This document shows, one piece after another, positions 10,520 to 20,444 of a stretch of 34,515 nt of DNA (positions within the stretch are counted from its first letter, which is position 1; each line of letters begins with the position of its first letter). The notes beneath the pieces are model-generated. The model was not told the DNA's origin. It made no database searches and was given only the letters and a program-made list of their open reading frames with translations. The position numbers and the translations under genes were made by a program. Location: positions 1 through 34,515 of the forward strand of contig NZ_JADMKC010000036.1 of assembly GCF_018780105.1 (NCBI RefSeq), given 5' to 3'. Source of the DNA: Thiobacillus sp. (GTDB lineage Bacteria > Pseudomonadota > Gammaproteobacteria > Burkholderiales > Thiobacillaceae).

Positions 10520-11218
10520 TCAGGCACGCCGCGTGCGCGACGCCCTGAGGCCGACCAAGCCCAGGCCCGCCAATAACATGGCGAACGTCTGGGGCTCGGG
10601 CACGGCAGTCACCTGAAAGCCCAGGTTGGCGCCATCCGGGGCGAAGTCGCTGATCTGGTTGTTGCTACCCAGCCCCAGGCGCGGCCACAGGTTCCAGGTA
10701 TACAGCGCGGGGTCGGCCTTGAAACCCGCCGTGTCGGGTGCAAGCAGGTCGAGTGGCAAATCCTCCACCGTGACCGTGAGGCCGCTGATCTTGATGTGGG
10801 CGGGATCCAGCGGGGTTGAGGTGCCGTTGATGAAGTCGTTGAAGGCACCCGTGCCATCCGGGCGGACCACCAGCACGGAGTCGAAGAACACGCCGGCACC
10901 GATGGAGGGCGAACCTGCCAGGAAACGCTGGGTTCCGCGGCCACGGTCGATCCCCCAGACATACAAGGCGCCCGGGGTCAGTCCGACCTTGTCGGCCAGG
11001 ATGGTGCTGAAGGAAAACGTCTTGTCGGCGCCATCATAGAAGGCCGCCGCTGCGATCACATCCATGTCCCCGTCGGCGGGACCGGCCGTGTATGAGGGCA
11101 GGAAATCCTTGTAGGCATCCACAACTGCAAAGCTGTTGCTGGCCTGTGCCGGGGCGACACCCAGCGCTGACGATATGAGGGCGGCAAGCCCAAGTGCCGT
11201 GATTCGTAAGTGCGACAT
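10520..11218 (-). CDS. PEP-CTERM sorted extracellular protein
   Basis: A 232-aa secreted protein. It has an N-terminal signal peptide (about 1-26, ending AQA) and a C-terminal sorting tail: a VPEPQTF motif, a hydrophobic helix (AMLLAGLGLVGL) and a basic end RASRTRRA. This is the PEP-CTERM signal recognised by exosortase in bacteria that make exopolysaccharide. The middle part is not recognised; it is rich in Gly, Asp and aromatic residues and contains a run resembling a beta-sandwich. AAAGGAGA lies 6 bases before the ATG. A putative ECF promoter lies about 55 bases upstream. Confidence 0.85.
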   Translation of the reverse strand: MSHLRITALGLAALISSALGVAPAQASNSFAVVDAYKDFLPSYTAGPADGDMDVIAAAAFYDGADKTFSFSTILADKVGLTPGALYVWGIDRGRGTQRFLAGSPSIGAGVFFDSVLVVRPDGTGAFNDFINGTSTPLDPAHIKISGLTVTVEDLPLDLLAPDTAGFKADPALYTWNLWPRLGLGSNNQISDFAPDGANLGFQVTAVPEPQTFAMLLAGLGLVGLRASRTRRA

Positions 11219-11271
11219 GCTGTTTCTCCTTTGGGGATGTGAAGTAAAAGTGCCCGAAACCAGGCATCTTC

Positions 11272-11299
11272 ATGAACAGATGTCCAACCGGTTTATTCC
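11272..11299 (-). promoter_or_regulatory. putative ECF promoter, PEP-CTERM gene
   Basis: On the minus strand GGGAATAA and GTTCAT are separated by 15 bases, about 55 bases before the ATG at 11218. It faces away from the sigma-factor gene. Confidence 0.65.
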
Positions 11300-11350
11300 C
11301 TTGGCGCCGAACCGTTACCTGGTCAGCGGTCGGGATTCAATGTGGGCAGT

Positions 11351-11379
11351 GGAATAAAAACCGGACTGCGCATGTTGAT
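11351..11379 (+). promoter_or_regulatory. possible ECF autoregulatory promoter, sigma gene
   Basis: On the plus strand GGAATAA (11351-11357) and GTTGAT (11374-11379) are separated by 16 bases. A second weaker pair, GGAATAA at 11444 and GTTTGT at 11467, also has a 16-base spacer. A third GGAATAA lies at 11494 without a partner. The cluster suggests autoregulation of the sigma gene that starts at 11620. Confidence 0.45.
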
Positions 11380-11619
11380 CCCTAGTGAGCAGAGCCATGT
11401 CTGCGCCACCTCTCGATTGATTAACGTTTATTTCACCGCCTTTGGAATAAATTGATATCGAGGCTTGTTTGTAGGTGAGGAATTTGGGTTTTTGGAATAA
11501 TGGTGCAAGCCTTGAATAAAACGCTGAGCTGCATGGGACGTTTTTGCCATGACCAGAACACGTCAGCTACTGCAATGGTTGGGACGCCGGAAATCGAGGA
11601 TTCGAGACAAAGGAATGCG

Positions 11620-12114
11620 ATGACTACCGAACATCCCATCATGGCCCATGTCCCCCAGCTGCGACGATACGCGCGGGCATTGGCGAAGCACGAAGTAGAA
11701 GCGGACGACCTGGTCCAGGACACCCTGGAGCGGGCATTGAGAAAATTTTCGCTGTGGCAGCAGGGAACAAATCTGCGTGCATGGCTGTTTTCAGTCATGC
11801 ATAACCTGTACGTCAACCAGGTGCGTTCGAAGCAGGAGATGGCGCCGCTGGATGACGATATGGACATACCTGTCGGAGGCCGCCAGGAAGAGGGGTTGAG
11901 GATTCGCGACCTGTCGACTTCGCTGCTTGCGTTGCCACTCGAGCAAAGGGAAGTGCTGCTTCTGGTCGGGCTGGAAAATTTCAGCTACGAAGAAGTGGCA
12001 CAGACCCTGGGCATCCCGCTCGGAACGGTCATGTCCCGGCTTTCGCGAGGGCGAGAGCGATTGCGCAGATTACTGGACGGATCGGCCAAGCCGAATCTGA
12101 GCGTCGTGATATGA
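11620..12114 (+). CDS. ECF-family RNA polymerase sigma factor
   Basis: A 164-aa sigma-70 family protein of the extracytoplasmic-function type. Region 2 (about residues 8-75) contains HEVEADDLVQDTLERALRKF and the LRAWLFSVMHNLYVNQVR stretch. Region 4 (about 105-155) holds the helix-turn-helix YEEVAQTLGIPLGTVMSRLSRGR. Region 3 is absent, as expected for ECF factors. The start at 11620 has AAGGAA five bases upstream; the open frame from 11500 lacks homologous character. It is followed 39 bases later by a membrane anti-sigma factor, and GGAATAA boxes lie upstream. It probably directs the island's own promoters. Confidence 0.9.
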   Translation: MTTEHPIMAHVPQLRRYARALAKHEVEADDLVQDTLERALRKFSLWQQGTNLRAWLFSVMHNLYVNQVRSKQEMAPLDDDMDIPVGGRQEEGLRIRDLSTSLLALPLEQREVLLLVGLENFSYEEVAQTLGIPLGTVMSRLSRGRERLRRLLDGSAKPNLSVVI

Positions 12115-12153
12115 ACCCCCCTTCGAGTTCCAACCTGTTTTCGTGACCATGCC

Positions 12154-13089
12154 ATGAACAAATCATCTATTACCGAAGCTGACTTGCAGGCCTACGTGGA
12201 CAATCGCCTGAGCGATGCAAGGCGCGGCGAAGTCGAGGCCTACCTCGCCGCCCATCCGGACGATGCGCGCAGGCTCGTGGGGTATTCGCATATCAATGAC
12301 GATCTGCACGATCATTTCGACCCGATATTGAGCGAGAAAATACCCGACCGCTTGTTGGCGTGTTTCGACACCAAGGCGGAATCCGCGCCCGCGTCGTTGC
12401 GCATTCCGTTTGCCAGCGTCCGGGCAAGGCTTCGCGACTTGACCAAGCGGGGTGGCCGGGCGCTTGGCATCCTGGTGCCGGCGTCTCCCGTCGGTGGCTG
12501 GCGCCCCGCCTCCTTTGCGCTCACGGTTGCCTGGCTTTCGCTGGGGGTGGCCCTGGGATGGCAAATGCAGCTGGCGCTTCCGCACAATGACATGCCGCCG
12601 ATGGTGCGGCACGCTGCCGTCGCTTACGCCACTTATGCAAGCGAAGTCGCCCATCCCGTGGAGATTCAGGCCAGCAATGAGGACCATCTGGAGGCGTGGC
12701 TTTCCAAGCGTCTGGGCATGAACCTCCAGGCGCCGAAGCTGGAAACGGTCGGCTTCGCCTTGATGGGCGGACGCTTGTTGGCCGGGACCCACGGGCCGGC
12801 AGCGCAATTCATGTACGAGGATGGCGTGGGGCGACGCTTGACGCTGTATGTCAAAACCCAGGAGATGGGATACGACAAGAGCAGGTCCTTCGAGTTTGCC
12901 CAGGAAAAGGAGGTCAATGCCTTCTACTGGATCGAGGACGGCACGGGGTATGTGTTGTCCGGCAACCTGGGCCGGGCGGATTTGCTGAAGGTGGCGGAAG
13001 CGGCCCATCGGCAAATGGACTCACTTCATGAAATGAAGGTCAATCCGAAGAAGTCCGCATCCAGCTGCCCCCGCGTCGTGGTCATCTGA
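12154..13089 (+). CDS. membrane-anchored anti-sigma factor
   Basis: A 311-aa protein. The N-terminal domain (about 1-60: ITEADLQAYVDNRLSDARRGEVEAYLAAHP) matches the anti-sigma/zinc-finger-like fold of RsiW-type regulators but lacks the usual His-Cys zinc ligands. One transmembrane helix (about residues 120-140) separates it from a periplasmic domain of about 170 residues. It presumably holds the adjacent sigma factor at the membrane and releases it on an envelope signal. The signal is unknown. The stretch following it encodes MsrP, so an oxidising envelope signal is a plausible guess. Confidence 0.85.
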   Translation: MNKSSITEADLQAYVDNRLSDARRGEVEAYLAAHPDDARRLVGYSHINDDLHDHFDPILSEKIPDRLLACFDTKAESAPASLRIPFASVRARLRDLTKRGGRALGILVPASPVGGWRPASFALTVAWLSLGVALGWQMQLALPHNDMPPMVRHAAVAYATYASEVAHPVEIQASNEDHLEAWLSKRLGMNLQAPKLETVGFALMGGRLLAGTHGPAAQFMYEDGVGRRLTLYVKTQEMGYDKSRSFEFAQEKEVNAFYWIEDGTGYVLSGNLGRADLLKVAEAAHRQMDSLHEMKVNPKKSASSCPRVVVI

Positions 13090-13152
13090 GCTGTGGCAAC
13101 GCGGCAATCTTGCTGATCCTGTCCATGAAGCTTCTTTCCTGAGAATCGAGCG

Positions 13153-14091
13153 ATGCTGATACGCCATCCCTCTGACATCCTGCCGTCCGAAATCACCCCG
13201 CCCGAGGTCTATCGGGAACGCCGCCGCTTCATGCAGGGCGTCGTTGCGCTGGCAGCCGGCGCCGTCCTCGGCGCTGCGGGCGATGCCGCAGCCGGCCCCC
13301 GGTTGCCCGGCGTGCGCGCCAGCGCCTACCGCCTGGACGAGGAGAGGACGCCCTACAAGGACGTCACCACCTACAACAACTTCTATGAATTTGGCACCGG
13401 CAAGGGCGACCCGGCGCAGAACGCGGGCAGCCTCAGGACCCAGTCGTGGACCGTCGCGGTCGAGGGTGAGGTGCGTCGCCCCGCAACCTGGGACATCGAC
13501 ACCCTGCTGAAGCTTGCCCCGCTGGAAGAGCGCGTCTACCGCTTGCGCTGCGTCGAGGGCTGGTCGATGGTGATCCCCTGGGTGGGGTTTCCCCTGCGTG
13601 AACTCATCCGCCGCGCCGAGCCGACCGGCAAGGCGAAATACGTCGAATTCGTCACCCTGCACGATCCCGCGCAGATGCCGGGGCAGCGTACGCGTCTGCT
13701 CGACTGGCCCTACGTCGAGGGCCTGCGGCTGGACGAGGCGATGCATCCTTTGACGCTCTTGGCGGTCGGGCTTTACGGCGAAGTCCTGCCCAAGCAGAAC
13801 GGCGCGCCGGTGCGGCTGGTGGTGCCGTGGAAATACGGCTTCAAGAGCGCCAAGTCCATCGCCAGGATCCGCTTCGTCGAGAAGCCGCCGCTCACCGCCT
13901 GGATGAAGGCGGCGCCGCGGGAGTACGGCTTCTATTCCAACGTCAACCCGCACGTCGACCACCCGCGCTGGAGCCAGGCGAAGGAGCGGCGCATCGGCGA
14001 ATTCTTCAAGCGCGACACGCTGATGTTCAACGGCTACGGCGACCAGGTCGCCCAGCTGTATCGCGGCATGGACCTGAAGCGCTTCTTCTGA
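13153..14091 (+). CDS. msrP: periplasmic methionine sulfoxide reductase, Mo subunit
   Basis: A 312-aa molybdoenzyme (YedY) that reduces methionine sulfoxide in oxidised periplasmic proteins. A Tat leader (RERRRFMQG, about residues 21-29) precedes the catalytic domain. The molybdenum-binding cysteine is Cys133 in [10 protein letters not shown]. Later motifs ([12 protein letters not shown] and the C-terminal [14 protein letters not shown]) are typical of MsrP. Length matches the family. The stop TGA overlaps the msrQ ATG by one base. It lies 63 bases after the anti-sigma gene and is probably in the same transcript. Confidence 0.95.
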   Translation: MLIRHPSDILPSEITPPEVYRERRRFMQGVVALAAGAVLGAAGDAAAGPRLPGVRASAYRLDEERTPYKDVTTYNNFYEFGTGKGDPAQNAGSLRTQSWTVAVEGEVRRPATWDIDTLLKLAPLEERVYRLRCVEGWSMVIPWVGFPLRELIRRAEPTGKAKYVEFVTLHDPAQMPGQRTRLLDWPYVEGLRLDEAMHPLTLLAVGLYGEVLPKQNGAPVRLVVPWKYGFKSAKSIARIRFVEKPPLTAWMKAAPREYGFYSNVNPHVDHPRWSQAKERRIGEFFKRDTLMFNGYGDQVAQLYRGMDLKRFF

Positions 14092-14762
14092 TGGGGACCG
14101 TGCTGCGCAATCCGAAGGTCTGGATTTTTGGCCTGTGCCTGCTGCCGCTGCTGCGCCTGATCGCGCTGGGCCTGGACGGCGGGCTGGGCGCGAATCCGAT
14201 CGAATTCGTCACGCGCTCGACCGGCACCTGGACCTTGGTCGGGCTGCTGGCGACGCTCGCCGTCACGCCGCTGCGCCGGCTCACCGGCCGGGCCGGTCTG
14301 GTGCGCTACCGGCGCATGCTGGGGCTGTTCGCCTTCTTCTACGCCAGCCTGCATGTCGTCACCTATCTGTGGCTCGACCAGTTTTTCGAGCTGGCGGCGA
14401 TCGCCGGGGATATCGTCAAGCGGCCGTTCATCAGCGTCGGCTTCGCCGCCTTCGTCCTGCTCATTCCGCTGGCTGCGACCTCGACCCAGGCCATGATGCG
14501 GCGTCTGGGACGGCGCTGGCAGGCGCTGCACAGGCTGGTCTATGCGATCGCGGTGCTGGGCGTGATCCATTACGTCTGGCTGGTGAAGCAGGACATGACG
14601 CAGCCCTTGATCTATGGCGCGCTGCTCGCTGTGCTGCTCGCCGCGCGGCTGCCGTGGGGCGTACGCCTGCTGCAGGCCGTACGCGAGGCGGGTGTGCCGC
14701 TCCGTTCCCCCAGGAATGGCGGCAAGCGAACCGGACCCATGGTCCTGCTGGATGATTGTTAA
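14091..14762 (+). CDS. msrQ: haem-binding membrane partner of MsrP
   Basis: A 223-aa integral membrane protein with about six hydrophobic helices. It provides electrons from the quinone pool or flavin reductase to MsrP. The expected haem ligand histidines appear in FYASLHVVTYLW and in QALHRLVYAIAVLGVIHYVW. Its ATG is embedded in the msrP stop (TGATG), which fixes the start; the upstream open frame is a shadow of msrP. Confidence 0.93.
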   Translation: MGTVLRNPKVWIFGLCLLPLLRLIALGLDGGLGANPIEFVTRSTGTWTLVGLLATLAVTPLRRLTGRAGLVRYRRMLGLFAFFYASLHVVTYLWLDQFFELAAIAGDIVKRPFISVGFAAFVLLIPLAATSTQAMMRRLGRRWQALHRLVYAIAVLGVIHYVWLVKQDMTQPLIYGALLAVLLAARLPWGVRLLQAVREAGVPLRSPRNGGKRTGPMVLLDDC

Positions 14763-14822
14763 GGAGAGGTCGTGGCGGGCGCTTTTTCATGCGCCCTTTT
14801 ATCAACCATCCGAGAGGCATCG

Positions 14823-15161
14823 ATGGTCACCATCAGCATCCTGTACCCGAACGGCAAGGGCACCCGGTTCGATGTTCAGTACTACAGCGAAACCCACATG
14901 CCCCTGTCCATCAAGCTTCTGAGTGCGCATCCCGGCTTCAAGGGGGTATCGGTCGAGCATGGCCTGGGCGGCGCGGTTCCCGGCTCGGCGCCGGCCTACG
15001 TTGCCATGTGCCACTATCTTTTCGATACCGTGGAAGACTTTCTCGCCGCATTCATGCCACTCGCGGAGAGCTTGCAGGGTGACATGGCGAACTACACGGA
15101 TATCGAGCCCGTCATCCAGTTCAACGAAGTGCTCCTGAACGTCAACGTTCGGTGTCCATAA
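14823..15161 (+). CDS. EthD-family small protein
   Basis: A 112-aa protein of the EthD (dimeric alpha/beta barrel) family. It contains ISILYPNGKGTRFD, the HMPLSIKLL segment with a conserved His-Met-Pro, and a C-terminal IEPVIQFNEVLLNV. The family includes proteins near oxidation and degradation pathways, but the activity is generally undefined. GAGAGG lies 6 bases before the ATG. It follows msrQ by 60 bases and is probably part of the same stress operon. A possible tiny ORF overlaps its 3' end on the other strand. Confidence 0.85.
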   Translation: MVTISILYPNGKGTRFDVQYYSETHMPLSIKLLSAHPGFKGVSVEHGLGGAVPGSAPAYVAMCHYLFDTVEDFLAAFMPLAESLQGDMANYTDIEPVIQFNEVLLNVNVRCP

Positions 15162-15252
15162 CGCGAAACGACCAACCCGCCTGCGCCCGCTCGCGCAACC
15201 CATCCCGCACCTGCCTCAGCGTGGCGTTGTCGCTGTTGCACGGGTACACCAT
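15142..15252 (-). CDS. possible 36-aa peptide
   Basis: An ATG at 15252 opens a 36-codon frame on the minus strand beginning MVYPCNSDNATLRQ and ending at TCA 15142-15144. Third codon positions are mostly G or C, as in real genes here. It overlaps the end of the EthD gene by 20 bases. It has no clear ribosome binding site and no known relatives that I recognise. It could be a remnant rather than a gene. Confidence 0.22.
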   Translation of the reverse strand: MVYPCNSDNATLRQVRDGLRERAQAGWSFRVMDTER

Positions 15253-15312
15253 CCCGGCGGGCGGCTGTGTTCATGACGGGATTGTAGGATGCTCATTTCA
15301 GCGCAGCGTGCT

Positions 15313-15334
15313 CCTTGCGGGCAAGCCCGCTCCG
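15313..15334. repeat. REP-like GCGGGC hairpin
   Basis: GCGGGC and GCCCGC (15317-15330) flank two bases, next to the stop of the 61-aa ORF. The 12-mer CAAGCCCGCTCC recurs at 8284-8295. It may be a REP-type unit or a terminator for the ORF. Confidence 0.4.
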
Positions 15335-15337
15335 GTA

Positions 15338-15523
15338 TCAACCGATCCCCAGCGCTGCGTCGTCGTCCATTGCCGCAACGCCGCCGATGCCGAGCCCGAC
15401 CCGGCTCAACACAAGCATCATCGCGTGGCGCACGGGATGGGCGGGAACCGGGTAGACCGGCGCGCTGGCGCGCTGGTCGCGGCGGTATTCGTCGTAGGTG
15501 CTGAGCATGCTCATGGCAATCAT
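15338..15523 (-). CDS. possible 61-aa protein, katG-type promoter
   Basis: A small minus-strand frame beginning MIAMSMLSTYDEYRRDQ and containing a moderately hydrophobic stretch, MMLVLSRVGLGIGGVAA (about residues 35-51). AAGGAG lies 6 bases before the ATG, and a promoter matching the katG promoter lies about 77-105 bases upstream. These features argue that it is expressed. No family is recognised. If real, it would be a small, possibly membrane-associated protein induced with katG. Confidence 0.5.
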   Translation of the reverse strand: MIAMSMLSTYDEYRRDQRASAPVYPVPAHPVRHAMMLVLSRVGLGIGGVAAMDDDAALGIG

Positions 15524-15590
15524 GGTGTTCTCCTTTTATCGAAGTTTCATTCCACGGCGGAATGCGTTCATTAAAAACGATGGGAAAATA

Positions 15591-15636
15591 TTTGTCTCAT
15601 GAATAATATTAAACATATCGATTGATAAAATAGAAC
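15591..15636 (-). promoter_or_regulatory. katG-like promoter, second copy
   Basis: On the minus strand TTATCA (15628-15623) and TATTCA (15605-15600) are 17 bases apart. The plus-strand block TTTGTCTCATGAATA is identical to that in the katG-oxyR interval. After 15 variable bases comes ATTGATAAAATAGAAC, which matches 14 of 16 bases of the counterpart. This suggests the same regulator, presumably OxyR, acts here. Confidence 0.6.
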
Positions 15637-15677
15637 AGCCGTTCAGGGTTAATTTGCGCTGAGCAGATGCGAGCCCG

Positions 15678-15715
15678 AAAAAAAAACGGCGTTACGGATA
15701 GACCGTAACGCCGTT
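15678..15715 (-). terminator. rho-independent terminator of katG
   Basis: A perfect 13-bp stem (AACGGCGTTACGG at 15685-15697, complement at 15703-15715) with a 5-base loop is followed on the minus strand by nine T residues. It lies about 50 bases after the katG stop. Confidence 0.92.
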
Positions 15716-15764
15716 CCCATTTTTGCCCGGGCTTTATCGCTGAGCCCGGAACGGTTGCGTGCGA

Positions 15765-18982
<3,218 letters not shown>

Positions 18983-18984
18983 GA

Positions 18985-19350
18985 ATGTCCGACCTCAACG
19001 ATCCGCGCGTATTTTTTGCCGCCGAACGTACGCTGATGGCGTGGAACCGCACCGGCCTCACCTTGATGGCATTCGGTTTCGTGCTCGAACGCTTCGGCCT
19101 GTTTCTGCACATGCTGAGGCAGGATGCCGGTGGCGCGGGACGCGACCTGTCGTTCTGGATCGGCGTCGCCTTCATCGTGCTGGCGCTGGTGGTGATGAGT
19201 TTTTCCATCGTGCAGTTCCGCCGCGTGCTGCGTACCTTGAAGCCGATCGAAATTCCCGAGCGCTACTGCACCTGGATGGGGATGGCGATGAATCTGTCGG
19301 TGGTGGTGCTGGGGTTTGCGTTGCTGGCTTATTTGTTTTCCGAGATTTGA
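18985..19350 (+). CDS. DUF202 inner-membrane protein
   Basis: A 121-aa membrane protein with three hydrophobic segments (about residues 23-41, 53-74 and 96-118). The DUF202/YidH signature is at the N-terminus (DPRVFFAAERTLMAWNRTGLTLM). Function is unknown. It starts two bases after the oxyR stop, so it is presumably translated from the oxyR message, which hints at a role linked to peroxide stress. Confidence 0.88.
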   Translation: MSDLNDPRVFFAAERTLMAWNRTGLTLMAFGFVLERFGLFLHMLRQDAGGAGRDLSFWIGVAFIVLALVVMSFSIVQFRRVLRTLKPIEIPERYCTWMGMAMNLSVVVLGFALLAYLFSEI

Positions 19351-19398
19351 ACGCGGCCACAGCCATTACCCGTTTTGCTTCGGGCTAAGGCTTGCACT

Positions 19399-19412
19399 TT
19401 ACCGGTCGGTCA
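19399..19412. promoter_or_regulatory. TetR operator 1, before the tetR-like gene
   Basis: TTACCGGTCGGTCA fits the dyad TNACCG-NN-CGGTN(A/T) shared with the sites at 20072 and 20161. It lies 7-20 bases before the chosen start codon, so it probably mediates autorepression. Confidence 0.6.
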
Positions 19413-19418
19413 ACTAGT

Positions 19419-20033
19419 ATGCAGCCCATGATACCCGCAACCGATACCCGCTCCCGCATCGTGACCGCTGCAAAAACCCGTTTTCATTCGCGCAGTTATG
19501 CCAATGTCGGCATCCAGGAAATCTGCGAAAGCGCGGGCGTTCAAAAAGGCAGCTTCTATCACTTCTTCGCTTCCAAGCGCGATCTGGCGCTGGCGGTGAT
19601 CGACGAATTCGCCGACGACTGGGCCAACGGCTTCGTCGCCGAGGCGTTTGATCCCGCGCTGCCGCCGCTGGAACGCATCGATTATCTGATCGATGCGGCC
19701 TATTTCTGGCAGAAGTCGATCAAGGAAGTGCATGGCCGCATGCTCGGCTGTATCTTCGGCAATCTCACCCTCGAAGTCAGTACCCAGGACGATATTCTGC
19801 GCGCCAAGCTACTGGCCATTTTCAGCGCTGCGCAATCGCGCTTCAAGGACGCGCTCGATCAGGCCGTGGCCGATGGCACGCTGGCGCCGCTGGATACCGC
19901 GCTCACGGCTGAAGCCATGCTGGCGTATCTGGAGGGCGTTATCCTGCTTGCCAAGTCGCAGAACGACCCGGAACTGCTTTACCGGCTTGGCCCTGCCATC
20001 AAGACCCTGCGAATCGAGCAGGCGAGCGCCTGA
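19419..20033 (+). CDS. TetR/AcrR-family transcriptional regulator
   Basis: A regulator of about 204 aa. The N-terminal helix-turn-helix (IQEICESAGVQKGSFYHFFASKRDLA, about residues 33-60) is typical of the family; the C-terminal ligand domain is of the NemR/AcuR-like type. The start is uncertain: ATG 19419 and ATG 19428 both lack a good ribosome site, and a leaderless message is possible. An operator-like palindrome overlaps the region just upstream, and two more copies lie before tusA. It probably represses itself and the tusA-dsrE2 pair. The inducer is unknown. Confidence 0.85.
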   Translation: MQPMIPATDTRSRIVTAAKTRFHSRSYANVGIQEICESAGVQKGSFYHFFASKRDLALAVIDEFADDWANGFVAEAFDPALPPLERIDYLIDAAYFWQKSIKEVHGRMLGCIFGNLTLEVSTQDDILRAKLLAIFSAAQSRFKDALDQAVADGTLAPLDTALTAEAMLAYLEGVILLAKSQNDPELLYRLGPAIKTLRIEQASA

Positions 20034-20071
20034 AGCCATGCACGCCAGACGCAATTTTTCGCCCCTCGAAT

Positions 20072-20085
20072 TAACCGACCGGTCT
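20072..20085. promoter_or_regulatory. TetR operator 2, upstream of tusA
   Basis: TAACCGACCGGTCT carries the ACCG-NN-CGGT core seen before the tetR-like gene. It lies about 115 bases before the tusA ATG. Confidence 0.6.
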
Positions 20086-20160
20086 AGCGATGCGTTGTGC
20101 GCTGGACCCGCGCCATGTCATTCCGGCTGTTTCGCCCGGCAATTTTTTTGCCGATTTTCT

Positions 20161-20174
20161 TGACCGAACGGTCA
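20161..20174. promoter_or_regulatory. TetR operator 3, upstream of tusA
   Basis: TGACCGAACGGTCA is the most symmetric of the three copies, a complete dyad apart from the central AA. It lies 26 bases before the tusA ATG, where a bound repressor would block transcription. Confidence 0.65.
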
Positions 20175-20200
20175 TCTACTCACCACAAAGGAGTCGCATC

Positions 20201-20434
20201 ATGAATCAAACTGCAACGCATACCCTCGACGCGCGCGGCCTCAATTGCCCGCTGCCCATCCTGCGTACCAAAAAAGCGCTGTCCGAACTGGGGTCCGGCG
20301 AGATCCTGGCGATCACGTCCACCGATCCCGGCTCGCTCAAAGACATGCAGGCATTTTGCAAGCAGACCGGCAACGAACTGGTCGAGTCCCGTTCGGACCA
20401 GGGCGAGTTTGTCTTCGTCGTCCGCAAGGCTTAA
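20201..20434 (+). CDS. tusA: TusA-type sulfur carrier protein
   Basis: A 77-aa sulfur carrier. The persulfide-carrying cysteine is Cys16 in the conserved CPLPIL motif (ARGLNCPLPILRTKKAL). TusA proteins relay sulfane sulfur between rhodaneses, DsrE proteins and biosynthetic or oxidative enzymes. AAAGGAG lies 8 bases before the ATG. The next gene starts 10 bases later and encodes a DsrE2-like protein, a pair typical of sulfur-oxidising bacteria. Two TetR-type operators precede it. Confidence 0.93.
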   Translation: MNQTATHTLDARGLNCPLPILRTKKALSELGSGEILAITSTDPGSLKDMQAFCKQTGNELVESRSDQGEFVFVVRKA

Positions 20435-20444
20435 GGAGCATGTC

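Noticed and set aside
11500-11619. Longer sigma factor starting at 11500
   Set aside because: The extra 40 residues are not like region 2 and overlap a GGAATAA box. The ATG at 11620 has a good ribosome site.
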